Positions 26,755 through 34,566 of a stretch of DNA of 55,908 nt are shown here, one piece after another. Location of the stretch: positions 1 to 55,908 of the forward strand of contig JBBSGP010000020.1 of the NCBI GenBank assembly GCA_038253885.1, written 5' to 3'. The notes below the pieces were generated by a model. That model worked only from the letters and a program-made list of their open reading frames with translations, was not told the DNA's origin and made no database searches. Each line of letters starts with the position of its first letter. The stretch's first letter is position 1. The position numbers and the translations under genes were made by a program. Source of the DNA: JALZAQ01 sp038253885. Lineage in GTDB: Bacteria > Gemmatimonadota > Gemmatimonadetes > Gemmatimonadales > Gemmatimonadaceae.

Positions 26755-27987
26755 ATGCCGTCGATCGCCGCCCGACCTCTCAATCCGTTCCGCGTGCTCG
26801 TCCAGCACCGGAACTTTCGCATCTTCTGGATCGGACAGACCGCGTCGCTGATCGGTACCTGGATGCAATCCGTGGGGCTGGGATGGCTCACCCTCGAGAT
26901 CACCAACAGTGCGTTCATGGTGGGTCTCATGGCCACCGCATCCGCCTTCCCGGTCGTGCTCCTCGCGCTCTACGGCGGAGTGATCGCCGACCGATCGGAC
27001 AAGCTACGGCTGGTGACGATCGCCCAGGCTCTGCTGCTGGTGGAGGCTGCCGTGCTCTGGTGGATCGTCTGGTCGGGTCACGTCACGATCGGCTGGCTGC
27101 TCGGATTGACGCTGCTCGGGGGCACCATCAGCGCATTCGAGATACCGACGCGGCAGGCCTTCATCATCGAGCTGGTCACGCGGGACGACCTCACCGACGC
27201 GATCGCGCTGAACTCCGGTGGCTTCAACCTGGCGAGAGTGATCGGTCCGAGCGTGGCCGGGATCATCATCCATCGTGCCGGTATCGCCTGGTGCTTCGCC
27301 GCCAATGCCCTCAGCTACCTGTCCGTGCTCGTCGGGTTGTTCATGATCCGCCTGCCGCCGCGGGTGGTCATGCGGGCGACGACGTCGCCGTGGGAAGGAC
27401 TGGTGCAGGGGCTCCGATACATGAATCGAACGCGCGAGGTCGCGTCCCTCATGCGCATCATCGCCGTGTACGGCATCTTCACCGTTCCCTACCTGAGTCT
27501 CATGCCGGTGATCGCTCGCGACGTGCTTCACACCGACGCCGGCGGATTCGGCCTCCTCCTCACGAGCGTCGGCATCGGAGGATTTCTCGGTGCGCTGGCC
27601 CTCGCCACCATCGGGCAGCGTGTCGCCCGCGGGCGCCTGCTGCAGGGCTCGGCCTACGCTTTCTCCGTGCTCCTGCTGGTCTTCTCGTTCTCGCGCTCGC
27701 TGCCGGTGGCGGCCGTGTTACTCCTGTTCGTGGGCTTCACAATGATCCTCAACGGTGCCCAGGCCAACGGCATGCTGCAGTCGCTCATCCCCGATGAGCT
27801 GCGAGGCCGCGTGATGGCGGCCTACGCGTGGATCGTCGTCGGTCTGGCACCGGTGGTGGGTCCCTTTCTGGCCGGCGCCGCGGCCAACCGCATCGGAGCG
27901 GCGGCGGCGATCGGGCTCGGCGCGGCGATCACGCTGGTCTATGCGCTGTGGGTGTTCTCCCGGCAGCCGGCGCTGGCCTCGGCTTGA
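26755..27987 (+). CDS. MFS transporter, EntS/MFS_3-type exporter
   Basis: The 410-aa membrane protein starts NPFRVLVQHRNFRIFWIGQTASLIGTWMQSVGLGWLTLEIT, the characteristic beginning of the MFS_3 family, which includes the enterobactin exporter EntS and many drug exporters. Twelve helices are evident. The loop between helices 2 and 3 reads GVIADRSDKLRLV, and helix 5 has DAIALNSGGFNLARVIGPSVAG, also typical. It probably exports a small hydrophobic molecule or siderophore by proton antiport; the substrate is unknown. It is transcribed alone toward the cytidylate-kinase-like gene and ends 9 bp from it. No terminator hairpin is visible in that narrow gap. Confidence 0.85.
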   Translation: MPSIAARPLNPFRVLVQHRNFRIFWIGQTASLIGTWMQSVGLGWLTLEITNSAFMVGLMATASAFPVVLLALYGGVIADRSDKLRLVTIAQALLLVEAAVLWWIVWSGHVTIGWLLGLTLLGGTISAFEIPTRQAFIIELVTRDDLTDAIALNSGGFNLARVIGPSVAGIIIHRAGIAWCFAANALSYLSVLVGLFMIRLPPRVVMRATTSPWEGLVQGLRYMNRTREVASLMRIIAVYGIFTVPYLSLMPVIARDVLHTDAGGFGLLLTSVGIGGFLGALALATIGQRVARGRLLQGSAYAFSVLLLVFSFSRSLPVAAVLLLFVGFTMILNGAQANGMLQSLIPDELRGRVMAAYAWIVVGLAPVVGPFLAGAAANRIGAAAAIGLGAAITLVYALWVFSRQPALASA

Positions 27988-27996
27988 GCCGAGACG

Positions 27997-28635
27997 TCAC
28001 CGCCCGTCGGAGCTCCGGAACATGTCGCGGGCGAGCCGCACCACGACGGCGGCCGCGCCATCGAGCCCAAGCCAGTCGGTGTTGAGCGAGAGATGGTAGT
28101 TCTCGTGGGCCAGCCAGGCGCGCTTCCAGTGCTTCCGTACGTATTCCTCGCGCTCCCTGTTCGTATCATCGGTGATGCGTTCCGCCTCCTTCAGCGTCAC
28201 GCCGAGCCGCCCCGCCACGCGCGCGATGAGAGCCGCACGCGGGGCGTGGCAGAAGACATGGATCACATCGTTCCGGGTGGCGAGCACCGCCTGTGCTCCG
28301 CGGCCGACGAGAACCGCGGGTCCGGCGGCCACCGCCTCGTTGATGATTCGCGTCGAGACCTCGACCAGCCGCTCCTCGCTCGGCGGGCGAGGCGCTTCCC
28401 CAGCCGGGGGCGCCCATTCTGGCGCGGAGAGCGTGATCGCCTGAACGAGACGTCGGACGAGGGTCGGGCTCCTCTCCTCGTTCGCCTCGACTTCCGCGGG
28501 AGCGATCCCCAACCTCTCGGCCTGGGCATCGATGAAGCTGTTGTCGAACAGCTTCCAGCCAAGCTGCGAGGCGACCCGCTCCGCGACCTCCGAGCCACCG
28601 GAGCCGTACATCCGCGATACGGTGATGAGCGCCAT
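27997..28635 (-). CDS. Cytidylate kinase-like family protein
   Basis: I place the start at ATG 28635, giving 212 aa. The N-terminus MALITVSRMYGSGGSEVAERVASQLG is a P-loop-like start of the cytidylate-kinase-like family (PF13189). In that family the usual GxxGxGK is replaced by GSGGS-type loops. Later segments fit the family: WKLFDNSFID (the D-N-x-hydrophobic motif), VLVGRGAQAVLATRNDVIHVFCHAP and ITDDTNREREEYVRKHW. Family members are often found fused to or near regulators, and their nucleotide substrate is rarely known. It lies 26 bp after the GNAT gene and is the last gene of the MoxR-GNAT-kinase group. Confidence 0.8.
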   Translation of the reverse strand: MALITVSRMYGSGGSEVAERVASQLGWKLFDNSFIDAQAERLGIAPAEVEANEERSPTLVRRLVQAITLSAPEWAPPAGEAPRPPSEERLVEVSTRIINEAVAAGPAVLVGRGAQAVLATRNDVIHVFCHAPRAALIARVAGRLGVTLKEAERITDDTNREREEYVRKHWKRAWLAHENYHLSLNTDWLGLDGAAAVVVRLARDMFRSSDGR

Positions 28636-28661
28636 GCAACCTCTCCGTCGGTCCCGATCGC

Positions 28662-29177
28662 TCAGCGAACGGGGCGCACGCGAAGATGCTCGACGATCTC
28701 GAAGCCCAGAGCATCCCAGGATGCGTTCGCCACCGGATTCTCCACCGAGTTGTGGAGCCGCATCTCGTCCAGGCCCCGGAGGTGGCACCAGCGCTCCGCT
28801 TCGTGAAGGAGCGCCTTCAGCGCGCCCTGCCGGCGGGCGGAAGGACGGACGTACACGGAGGAGATATACCCGTAGCGCGGCGGGTCGAGGAGCGGAAGAC
28901 CGGCCGTATCGATGCAGCGGAGGATGCCGACGATCGCCGCCTGCTGTTCGGCAAGCAAGGTGACCTCGCTCGACGATCGAAGCTGCGATTGGAAGAGTGT
29001 GCGGGCGCGCAGCGGCGCATCCCCGCGTACGCGCCCGTAGATGCGGCTGTCCCGGTGCTCACGGATGAGGGCGAGCCGGAGCTCCACGATGACGCCGATG
29101 TCCTCCGGCGTCGCCGCGCGCACCCGGAGTGTGATCGCTCGCTCGGTCCGCTCGCTCTGCACGCCCCCCCCGGTCAC
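28662..29177 (-). CDS. GNAT family N-acetyltransferase
   Basis: The GTG at 29177 overlaps the stop of the MoxR-like gene (GTGA), giving 171 aa. The GNAT fold is recognisable: VRAATPEDIGVIVELRLAL at the N-terminus, YGYISSVYVRPSARRQGALKALLHEAE as motif A with the acetyl-CoA pyrophosphate loop R/Q-x-x-G-x, and ENPVANASWDALGFEI as motif B. The substrate cannot be told from the sequence; amino groups on small molecules, peptides or proteins are all possible. Translational coupling to the ATPase gene suggests that they act in one process. Confidence 0.85.
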   Translation of the reverse strand: MTGGGVQSERTERAITLRVRAATPEDIGVIVELRLALIREHRDSRIYGRVRGDAPLRARTLFQSQLRSSSEVTLLAEQQAAIVGILRCIDTAGLPLLDPPRYGYISSVYVRPSARRQGALKALLHEAERWCHLRGLDEMRLHNSVENPVANASWDALGFEIVEHLRVRPVR

Positions 29178-30652
29178 GCCATCGAGCCGCCGCCGAAGAG
29201 GTCCTGGCTCGGGCGCCGCCGCTCCGGCGGTTGCGCGCGCCCATACTGACCCGCATCCGAGCGCGAGATTTTCCTCCGCCCGACCATCGCCTCGAGCACC
29301 AACTCGCACGCGGCTACACCGGTCGGGCTGTCGCCTTGAGTCGCCAGTCCCACCTGCTGCACGAGCTCGACCAGCCCCGGCACTCGGGCGAACGCCTTCA
29401 GCATGGCGTCCGATGAGACATCGTCCGTCACCTGCAACGCGTTCCCGCGATCGAACCACATCACCATGTCGTCGGTACCGGCACCCCCGGCGCGCTCCTG
29501 AAACGTCGCATCGGAAGCGCGGCGGATGAGCTCCTGCGCGATCGCGCGGCCTCCGACGAGCTCTCCTTCGTACTCGAGCTCGATCTTCCCGGTGATCGCC
29601 GGAAGTGCACCGTAGATGTCGCTGATCCGCGGCACCACCTCGCACTCGCCCGTCAGCACCGCTCGCCGCTCGGCGTTCGAGATCGCGTTCTCGAGCACCG
29701 AGATCGGCATGCGCTGCGAGACCCCCGACCGCCGGTCGATGCGCTTGTCGGCGCGTGCCTCGAAGGCGATGCGCTCGATCACCTCGGAGACGAAATCAGG
29801 AACACGCACCGCCAGCCCCTGCCTGCTGGTCCACGCCTCCTGCCGCGTGATTCCCATTCCCAGCTCGACCGTCTCCGGATAGTGGGTCACCACCTCGCTT
29901 CCGATGCGATCCTTGAGCGGCGTGATGATCTTTCCGCGTGCCGTATAATCCTCGGGATTGGCGGTGAAGCAGATCAGCACGTCCAGCGGCAGACGCACCG
30001 GATACCCTTTGATCTGGACATCGCCTTCCTGCATGATGTTGAACAGCCCGACCTGGATCTTTCCCGCAAGATCAGGAAGCTCGTTCAGGGCGAAGATGCC
30101 CCGGTTGGCGCGCGGCAGCATCCCGTAATGGATCGTCAGCTCATCGGAGAGGATGTGACCGCCGCGCGCGGCCTTGATCGGATCCACGTCGCCGATGATG
30201 TCCGCGATCGTGACGTCCGGAGTCGCCAACTTCTCCACATACCGGCTGTCCCGCTCCAGCCAGGCGATCGGGGTCTCCTCGCCCTGCTCACGCAGGAGCG
30301 TGCGCGCGTACTTGGAGATCGGCTTCAGCGGGTTGTCGTTCACCTCGGACCCGGCGACGATCGGGATCACCTCATCCAGCAGGGTTGTGAGCGCACGCAG
30401 GATGCGCGACTTCGCCTGACCACGAAGACCGAGCAGGATGAAGTTGTGCCGCGAGAGGAGTGCGTTCACGATCTGCGGGATGACCGTGTCGTCGAAGCCG
30501 AGCACTCCCGGAAAGACGGGACCTCCGGCGGCGAGCCTCGCCAGCAGGTTTTCACGCACCTCGTCCTTGACGGTGCGCAGGGCGCGGTGCGGAGAAGCGA
30601 AAGGGGAGCGCCGGAGGGCGCCGAGGGTCTGGGGCAGGGACGACACGGACAT
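29174..30652 (-). CDS. MoxR/Mg-chelatase-like AAA+ ATPase
   Basis: The 492-aa protein has an AAA+ core in residues 50-350. The Walker A is a variant, GLRGQAKS at 75-82. The Walker B region reads GIFALNELPDL, with Asn190-Glu191 where most AAA+ ATPases have Asp-Glu. Both changes fit the MoxR/chelatase clade, which I recall having NELPDL. Further family marks are KIQVGLFNIMQEGDVQIKGY and CFTANPEDYTARGKIITPLKDRIGSEV. The C-terminal tail is Arg-rich. Together with a VWA protein encoded nearby, such ATPases remodel or metallate target enzymes. A molybdoenzyme gene lies just upstream, which makes a maturation role tempting but unproven. Confidence 0.88.
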   Translation of the reverse strand: MSVSSLPQTLGALRRSPFASPHRALRTVKDEVRENLLARLAAGGPVFPGVLGFDDTVIPQIVNALLSRHNFILLGLRGQAKSRILRALTTLLDEVIPIVAGSEVNDNPLKPISKYARTLLREQGEETPIAWLERDSRYVEKLATPDVTIADIIGDVDPIKAARGGHILSDELTIHYGMLPRANRGIFALNELPDLAGKIQVGLFNIMQEGDVQIKGYPVRLPLDVLICFTANPEDYTARGKIITPLKDRIGSEVVTHYPETVELGMGITRQEAWTSRQGLAVRVPDFVSEVIERIAFEARADKRIDRRSGVSQRMPISVLENAISNAERRAVLTGECEVVPRISDIYGALPAITGKIELEYEGELVGGRAIAQELIRRASDATFQERAGGAGTDDMVMWFDRGNALQVTDDVSSDAMLKAFARVPGLVELVQQVGLATQGDSPTGVAACELVLEAMVGRRKISRSDAGQYGRAQPPERRRPSQDLFGGGSMA

Positions 30653-30783
30653 CTCCGCTCTTGAACGGGAAGTCGCGGACGGAGCCGCGACGAATACTGA
30701 TGGGATCGTACCTCCTAAACCCCGCGCCGCGCCAGGAGGTTCAGGGGTGCGGATGAACCAACTCCAACCGCCCTCGGCTGTCC

Positions 30784-32877
30784 TCAGTCGGCGAGAGAGA
30801 CCTCGACCAGGTTGTCGTAGAACACCGGGCCGTGGCCCATGTCGGTCTCGAGCTGGGAGGTTGTGTCATTGGCGTTCTTGCCATCCTCGGCGAACTTCCC
30901 CCACCAGATGGACGGCGCCCACACCGTCGCCTCGCGGAGCTTCTCCTCCACGCGAGCGGTCGCCAGAAACTCCCCGCGATCGTTGTGCACCACCACTCGG
31001 GCCCCGGAGGTGATCCGGCGCGGTTCGGCGTCGCGGGGATGGATCAGGAGCTCCGGCTGGCGCGCCGCCCGGCGCAGGGCGTCCACGTTCACGAACGTCG
31101 TGTTCAGGAACTGATGCGCCGGCGACGAGATGAGGGTCAGCGGGTAGCGCGCGGCCAGAGCGGGTTGATCGTCGGGAAACTCGTACGGCGCGGTGAACGT
31201 CGGCAGCGGGTCGATGTTCTGCTCAGCGAGGCGCTCGGAGTACAGCTCGCACTTCCCGCTCGGCGTCGGGAAGCTTCCCTCGGCGAACGGAAGATATGGA
31301 CGCGGAACGTTGAGCCGCATCCACCCGCGATCGAGCAGACCCTCGAGCGTCACTCCCTGCATCCGCTCGTGCGTCGTCTCGAGAGCGGCGCGAATCAGCG
31401 CCAGGTCATCATCGACGAGGGCGGGATGATCCATGCCCATTCTCGCGGCCAGCAACCGGAAGATCTCACTGTTCGGCTTGGCTTCGCCGATGGGCGCGAT
31501 CGAGGGACGGTTGAGGGTGGCGTAATGGTGTCCATAAGCGAAGTGCAGGTCCCAATGCTCGAGCTGCGTCGTGGCCGGGAGAACGAGGTCGGCGAAGTCG
31601 GCGGTATCCGTCTGGAAATGCTCCAGCACCACCGTGAAGAGATCGTCGCGTCGCAGGCCACGAGTCACCGCGCCGCGATCGGGCGCGACGGCGGCGGGAT
31701 TGGAGTTGTAGACCACGAGCGCCCTCACGGGCGGGCCACCCACACCGGCATCCGGTCGCGTGAGGGCGTCCCCCAGGCGGATCATGTTGATCGTCCGCAC
31801 CGGGGGTGACAGGTCGGGGCGCTCGAGCGCGGAGGTGTTGAAGCGGAAGTTGGCGCTGGTCGACAGCTGCACGCCCCCGCCGGCGCGCCGCCAGTGGCCC
31901 GCGACCGCCGGCAGACACGCGATCGTTCGCACCGCCATACCCCCTCCGGCGTGGCGCTGCAACCCATAGTTGACTCGAATGAACGCCGCTCGTGCGCGGC
32001 CGAACTGCTCGGCGAGTGACACGATTCGATCCACCGGGATGCCCGTGATCGCCGACGCGCGCGCGGGGGTCCACTCGCGCGCGCGGCCCCGCAGGGCATC
32101 CGCCCCCAGCGTGTACCGCTGCAGGTAGTCGGTATCCTCCATCCCTTCTGCGAACAGGACGTGCATCATGCCGAGGGCGAGCGCGGCATCGGTGCCCGGG
32201 CGGATCGGGATCCACTCGTCGCACTGCTCGGCGGTTCGCGTCTTGAGCGGGTCGATGCAGAGGATCGGTGCGCCGCGCCGCCTGGCCTCGAGAACGAACG
32301 GCCAGAGGTGCGGGTTGGACGTCAGGGTGTTCGTGCCCCAGAGCAGCACCAGGTCACTCTCGGGAATTCCTTCCGCGTCCGCACCGATGTTGGCGCCCAG
32401 CGTGTAACGCATCCCCATGGTGCCGGCCATCGAGCAGATCGTTCGATCGAGCTTCGATGCGCCGAGAAGGTGAAAGAAGCGCCGGTCCATCGATGAGCCC
32501 TGCACGAGGCCCATCGTCCCGGCGTACGAGTACGGCAGGATGGCCTGTGCTCCGTCGTCCGACCGAGCGATGGCAGTGAGCCGGGAGCCGATCTCGTCGA
32601 GTGCCTCATCCCACGAGATCGGCTCGAAGCGGCCTTCCCCCTTGGCGCCGACGCGGCGAAGCGGACGCGTCAGCCGATCTCGGTGGTAGGTGCGCTCCAG
32701 GTAGCGGTTGACCTTCGCGCAGAGAAACCCTTGTGTGAAGGGATGATCCGGATCGCCCGCGACGCGTACGGCGCGTCCGTCCTCGACCGTGACGAGCATC
32801 GCGCAGGTGTCGGGGCAGTCGTGCGGGCAGGCGCCCCGCACGACGCCGGAATGCGACAGCGAGGGAATGGAGGTCAT
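30784..32877 (-). CDS. Molybdopterin-dependent oxidoreductase (DMSO reductase superfamily)
   Basis: The 697-aa protein opens with an Fe-S motif, CPHDCPDTC plus a fourth Cys in GFLCAK (Cys17, 21, 25, 53). Molybdopterin-binding blocks follow: LPYSYAGTMG, LLWGTNTLTSNPHLWPF, CIDPLKTRTAEQCDEWIPIRPGTDAAL and a C-terminal dinucleotide-binding domain (LTLISSPAHQFLNTTF, VVVHNDRGEF). Around residue 149 the sequence is ICSMAGTMG, where other family members carry the Mo-ligating residue; Ser149 or Cys148 may serve. There is no Tat or Sec signal, so the enzyme is probably cytoplasmic. No small-subunit gene is adjacent. CPHDCPDTC proteins are mostly uncharacterised anaerobic-type dehydrogenases. The start ATG 32877 has a weak ribosome site. 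Confidence 0.85.
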   Translation of the reverse strand: MTSIPSLSHSGVVRGACPHDCPDTCAMLVTVEDGRAVRVAGDPDHPFTQGFLCAKVNRYLERTYHRDRLTRPLRRVGAKGEGRFEPISWDEALDEIGSRLTAIARSDDGAQAILPYSYAGTMGLVQGSSMDRRFFHLLGASKLDRTICSMAGTMGMRYTLGANIGADAEGIPESDLVLLWGTNTLTSNPHLWPFVLEARRRGAPILCIDPLKTRTAEQCDEWIPIRPGTDAALALGMMHVLFAEGMEDTDYLQRYTLGADALRGRAREWTPARASAITGIPVDRIVSLAEQFGRARAAFIRVNYGLQRHAGGGMAVRTIACLPAVAGHWRRAGGGVQLSTSANFRFNTSALERPDLSPPVRTINMIRLGDALTRPDAGVGGPPVRALVVYNSNPAAVAPDRGAVTRGLRRDDLFTVVLEHFQTDTADFADLVLPATTQLEHWDLHFAYGHHYATLNRPSIAPIGEAKPNSEIFRLLAARMGMDHPALVDDDLALIRAALETTHERMQGVTLEGLLDRGWMRLNVPRPYLPFAEGSFPTPSGKCELYSERLAEQNIDPLPTFTAPYEFPDDQPALAARYPLTLISSPAHQFLNTTFVNVDALRRAARQPELLIHPRDAEPRRITSGARVVVHNDRGEFLATARVEEKLREATVWAPSIWWGKFAEDGKNANDTTSQLETDMGHGPVFYDNLVEVSLAD

Positions 32878-32994
32878 GAAGTTCCGATAACGAAGATATC
32901 GCGTCTCGCTCTCGATTGCCCGAAAGATCCACTGTGACGCGCTCGCGAGAGATGGATGGGCGCTCAGCCGGTCCGCGATCAGACTCGTAACACC

Positions 32995-33017
32995 ATATGA
33001 AACAACTTGTTACATAT
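32995..33017. promoter_or_regulatory. 23-bp near-perfect palindrome, probable operator
   Basis: The element reads ATATG, one unpaired A, AACAA, central C, TTGTT, one unpaired A, CATAT. Ten of eleven arm pairs match around C33006. It is strikingly AT-rich in a GC-rich region, as expected for the binding site of a dimeric regulator. It lies 118 bp upstream of the molybdopterin oxidoreductase start and about 120 bp before the lipoprotein promoter, so it could control either gene. No regulator gene is adjacent. Confidence 0.6.
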
Positions 33018-33135
33018 TGGGTCCTGGTCACATGACATCCGGATCTCCGGCCGCGGGACCGCGCGGCGGAAACGGCGGCAGCCGAACCGCGTCGCGCTCC
33101 TCCAACTCTCTCTGGTGCACGCGCATGCGCCTCAC

Positions 33136-33164
33136 TTGACCCCCCTCACCCGATACGGTAGAAT
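33136..33164 (+). promoter_or_regulatory. Sigma-70 promoter of the repeat lipoprotein gene
   Basis: TTGACC (33136-33141) and TAGAAT (33159-33164) are spaced by exactly 17 bp, each one mismatch from consensus. Transcription should start near 33171, leaving a leader of about 79 nt before the ATG at 33250. Confidence 0.8.
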
Positions 33165-33249
33165 AAGGGCCGCTGGTCTCGGGCATCGCACCATGCATGC
33201 GCGGACGAGTCTACATCCGGATCATAGCCCCACTACAAGGAGACCGTAA

Positions 33250-33483
33250 ATGAAGCGCCTCGCCGTCGCCGCTGCTCTGCTCATGGTTGCTGCCTGTAAG
33301 TCGAACGATGCCAAGGGACCCGACACCGCTGTCGTCGCTCCGGCCATGACGCCTGCTCCTGCCGACACCGGCATGATGATGAAGAAGGACACCGGCATGA
33401 TGATGAAGAAGGACACCGGTATGATGATGAAGAAGTCCGCGATGAAGAAGGACACCGGCATGATGATGAAGAAGAAGCCGTAA
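33250..33483 (+). CDS. Small lipoprotein with DTGMMMKK repeats
   Basis: The 77-aa product has a lipoprotein signal peptide (LAVAAALLMVAAC, lipidated Cys16) and a short linker. Four DTGMMMKK units follow at residues 39-46, 47-54, 55-62 and 68-75, with SAMKK between the third and fourth. The protein is therefore extremely rich in Met and Lys, and resembles pentapeptide MXKDX-repeat proteins in style. Clustered Met residues could bind Cu(I) or scavenge oxidants in the periplasm; this is inference. It has its own near-consensus promoter, a strong ribosome site (AAGGAGA, 6 bp before ATG) and a terminator, so it is likely abundant and monocistronic. Confidence 0.85.
   Translation: MKRLAVAAALLMVAACKSNDAKGPDTAVVAPAMTPAPADTGMMMKKDTGMMMKKDTGMMMKKSAMKKDTGMMMKKKP
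33364..33474 (+). repeat. 24-bp tandem repeats inside the lipoprotein gene
   Basis: Three 24-bp units (33364-33387, 33388-33411, 33412-33435) are followed by a 15-bp partial unit (33436-33450) and a fourth full unit (33451-33474). Units 1, 2 and 4 are identical; unit 3 differs by one synonymous base (GGT for GGC). The near-identity at DNA level indicates recent expansion, and the unit length is a multiple of three, so copy-number changes keep the frame. Confidence 0.9.
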
Positions 33484-33510
33484 AACTCTGCTGGCATACC
33501 GGTCGCCGAG

Positions 33511-33540
33511 GGGCGCAACTTCAGGGTTGCGCCCTTTTCT
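33511..33540 (+). terminator. Rho-independent terminator after the repeat lipoprotein
   Basis: A perfect 9-bp stem GGGCGCAAC / GTTGCGCCC with a 6-nt loop is followed by TTTTCT. It begins 28 bp after the stop codon. Confidence 0.9.
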
Positions 33541-33552
33541 TGTGCCGGTGAC

Positions 33553-34566
33553 TCAGCCGGCCCGGCTGTTCTCGCGCCACCATCGGAAGGCGTCGCGAAT
33601 TCCGTCATCGGGCCTGACCGGCGGCGCCCACCCGAGCTCGCGCCGCGCGCGCTCCGAGGAAAACGGATTGTCATGCGTGAGAAATGCCAGAGTGCTGCGG
33701 GCCTGCGTCGCCAGAGCCCGTCCTTTCACCAGCGCGACCGCGGAGGACAGCGCCGCCACGCCGGCCCGAGCGATCGAGTAGGGCACCACCGGCGTCCGGA
33801 TGCGGCGGCCCAATCCTTCCGTTGCGAACTGCACAAACTCCTTCACTGTGACGTCACCGTCGTTGGTGAGATTGTAGGCGCGTCCTCCGGCGTGTCCCGT
33901 GTTCGCGGCGCGAATGGCGCCGTCAGCGACGTTCGCCGCGTGCACGATCGCCAGCGTGGACCGGCCCCCTCCGATCAGCGGCATGACGCCATGAGAGAGG
34001 AGGCGCCCGACGCGCGGCGTGAACTGTCGGTCGCGCGGACCATACACGACCGAGGGTCGAAGGGCCGTCGCCCAGATCCGCCCCGCGCCGTGGGCGCCGA
34101 GCACGAGCTCCTCGGATTCGCGCTTCGAGCGGCCGTAGACCGCCATGCTCGCTGGAGGAGGAAGAGGTGTAGACTCGTCGGTGCGGGACCCATCGACGCG
34201 ATACCGCGTCTCGGAACCGTACACCGCCACACTGCTCACCTGAACGAGTCTCGCACCCGACCGCTCAGCGGCGGCAACGGCGTTCGCCGTTCCATCGACG
34301 TTCAACCGGCGGTAGCTCTCCCAGTCTCCTCGCCCGGTGATCACCGCCGCCGCATGGAAGATCGTGTCACAACCGGCGGCGGCAGCGGCGAAGATTGATG
34401 CGTCGGTCACATCGCCTCCGACAAGCTCCACGCCGCCCTTCTCCAGCCATCGACCGGAATCCGGAGCTCGAACCAGCGCCCGAACGTCCCACCCATCGGA
34501 CCGCAGGCGCTCGGCGATGTGCGACCCGACGAGCCCCGTCGCTCCCGTGACGAGCGCCCGCGGCAC
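33553..34566 (-). CDS. NAD-dependent epimerase/dehydratase (extended SDR)
   Basis: The 337-aa protein begins with the extended-SDR nucleotide-binding motif TGATGLVG (GxxGxxG at 8-14). It has the active-site pair YGRSK (Tyr144, Lys148) preceded by VSSVAVYG, which supplies the catalytic Ser. Further marks are GDVTD, FHAAA and LRPSVVYGPRD. The C-terminus (WAPPVRPDDGIRDAFRWW) resembles 3-beta-HSD/sterol-type and nucleotide-sugar-type SDRs alike, so the substrate stays open. The GTG start at 34566 overlaps by one base the stop of the YgfZ-like gene. It is the last gene of the glycolate run, and its link to that pathway is not obvious. Confidence 0.85.
   Translation of the reverse strand: MPRALVTGATGLVGSHIAERLRSDGWDVRALVRAPDSGRWLEKGGVELVGGDVTDASIFAAAAAGCDTIFHAAAVITGRGDWESYRRLNVDGTANAVAAAERSGARLVQVSSVAVYGSETRYRVDGSRTDESTPLPPPASMAVYGRSKRESEELVLGAHGAGRIWATALRPSVVYGPRDRQFTPRVGRLLSHGVMPLIGGGRSTLAIVHAANVADGAIRAANTGHAGGRAYNLTNDGDVTVKEFVQFATEGLGRRIRTPVVPYSIARAGVAALSSAVALVKGRALATQARSTLAFLTHDNPFSSERARRELGWAPPVRPDDGIRDAFRWWRENSRAG

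Larger units (their letters stand above)
32878..33249. other. 372-bp divergent intergenic region
   Basis: It separates the molybdopterin oxidoreductase (minus) from the repeat lipoprotein (plus). It holds an AT-rich 23-bp near-palindrome (32995-33017), a palindrome GCGCATGCGC at 33121-33130 and a near-consensus sigma-70 promoter (33136-33164) for the lipoprotein gene. A ribosome site AAGGAGA lies at 33237-33243. I see no further gene in it. Promoter elements for the minus-strand gene are not clear. Confidence 0.7.

Noticed and set aside
30733..30754. Inverted repeat GGTTCA / TGAACC in the gap before the MoxR gene
   Set aside because: The stem is only 6 bp with a 10-nt loop and no T-run; it could occur by chance.
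33250..33483. CRISPR-like repeat array
   Set aside because: The repeats are tandem, in frame and encode a lipoprotein; there are no spacers.
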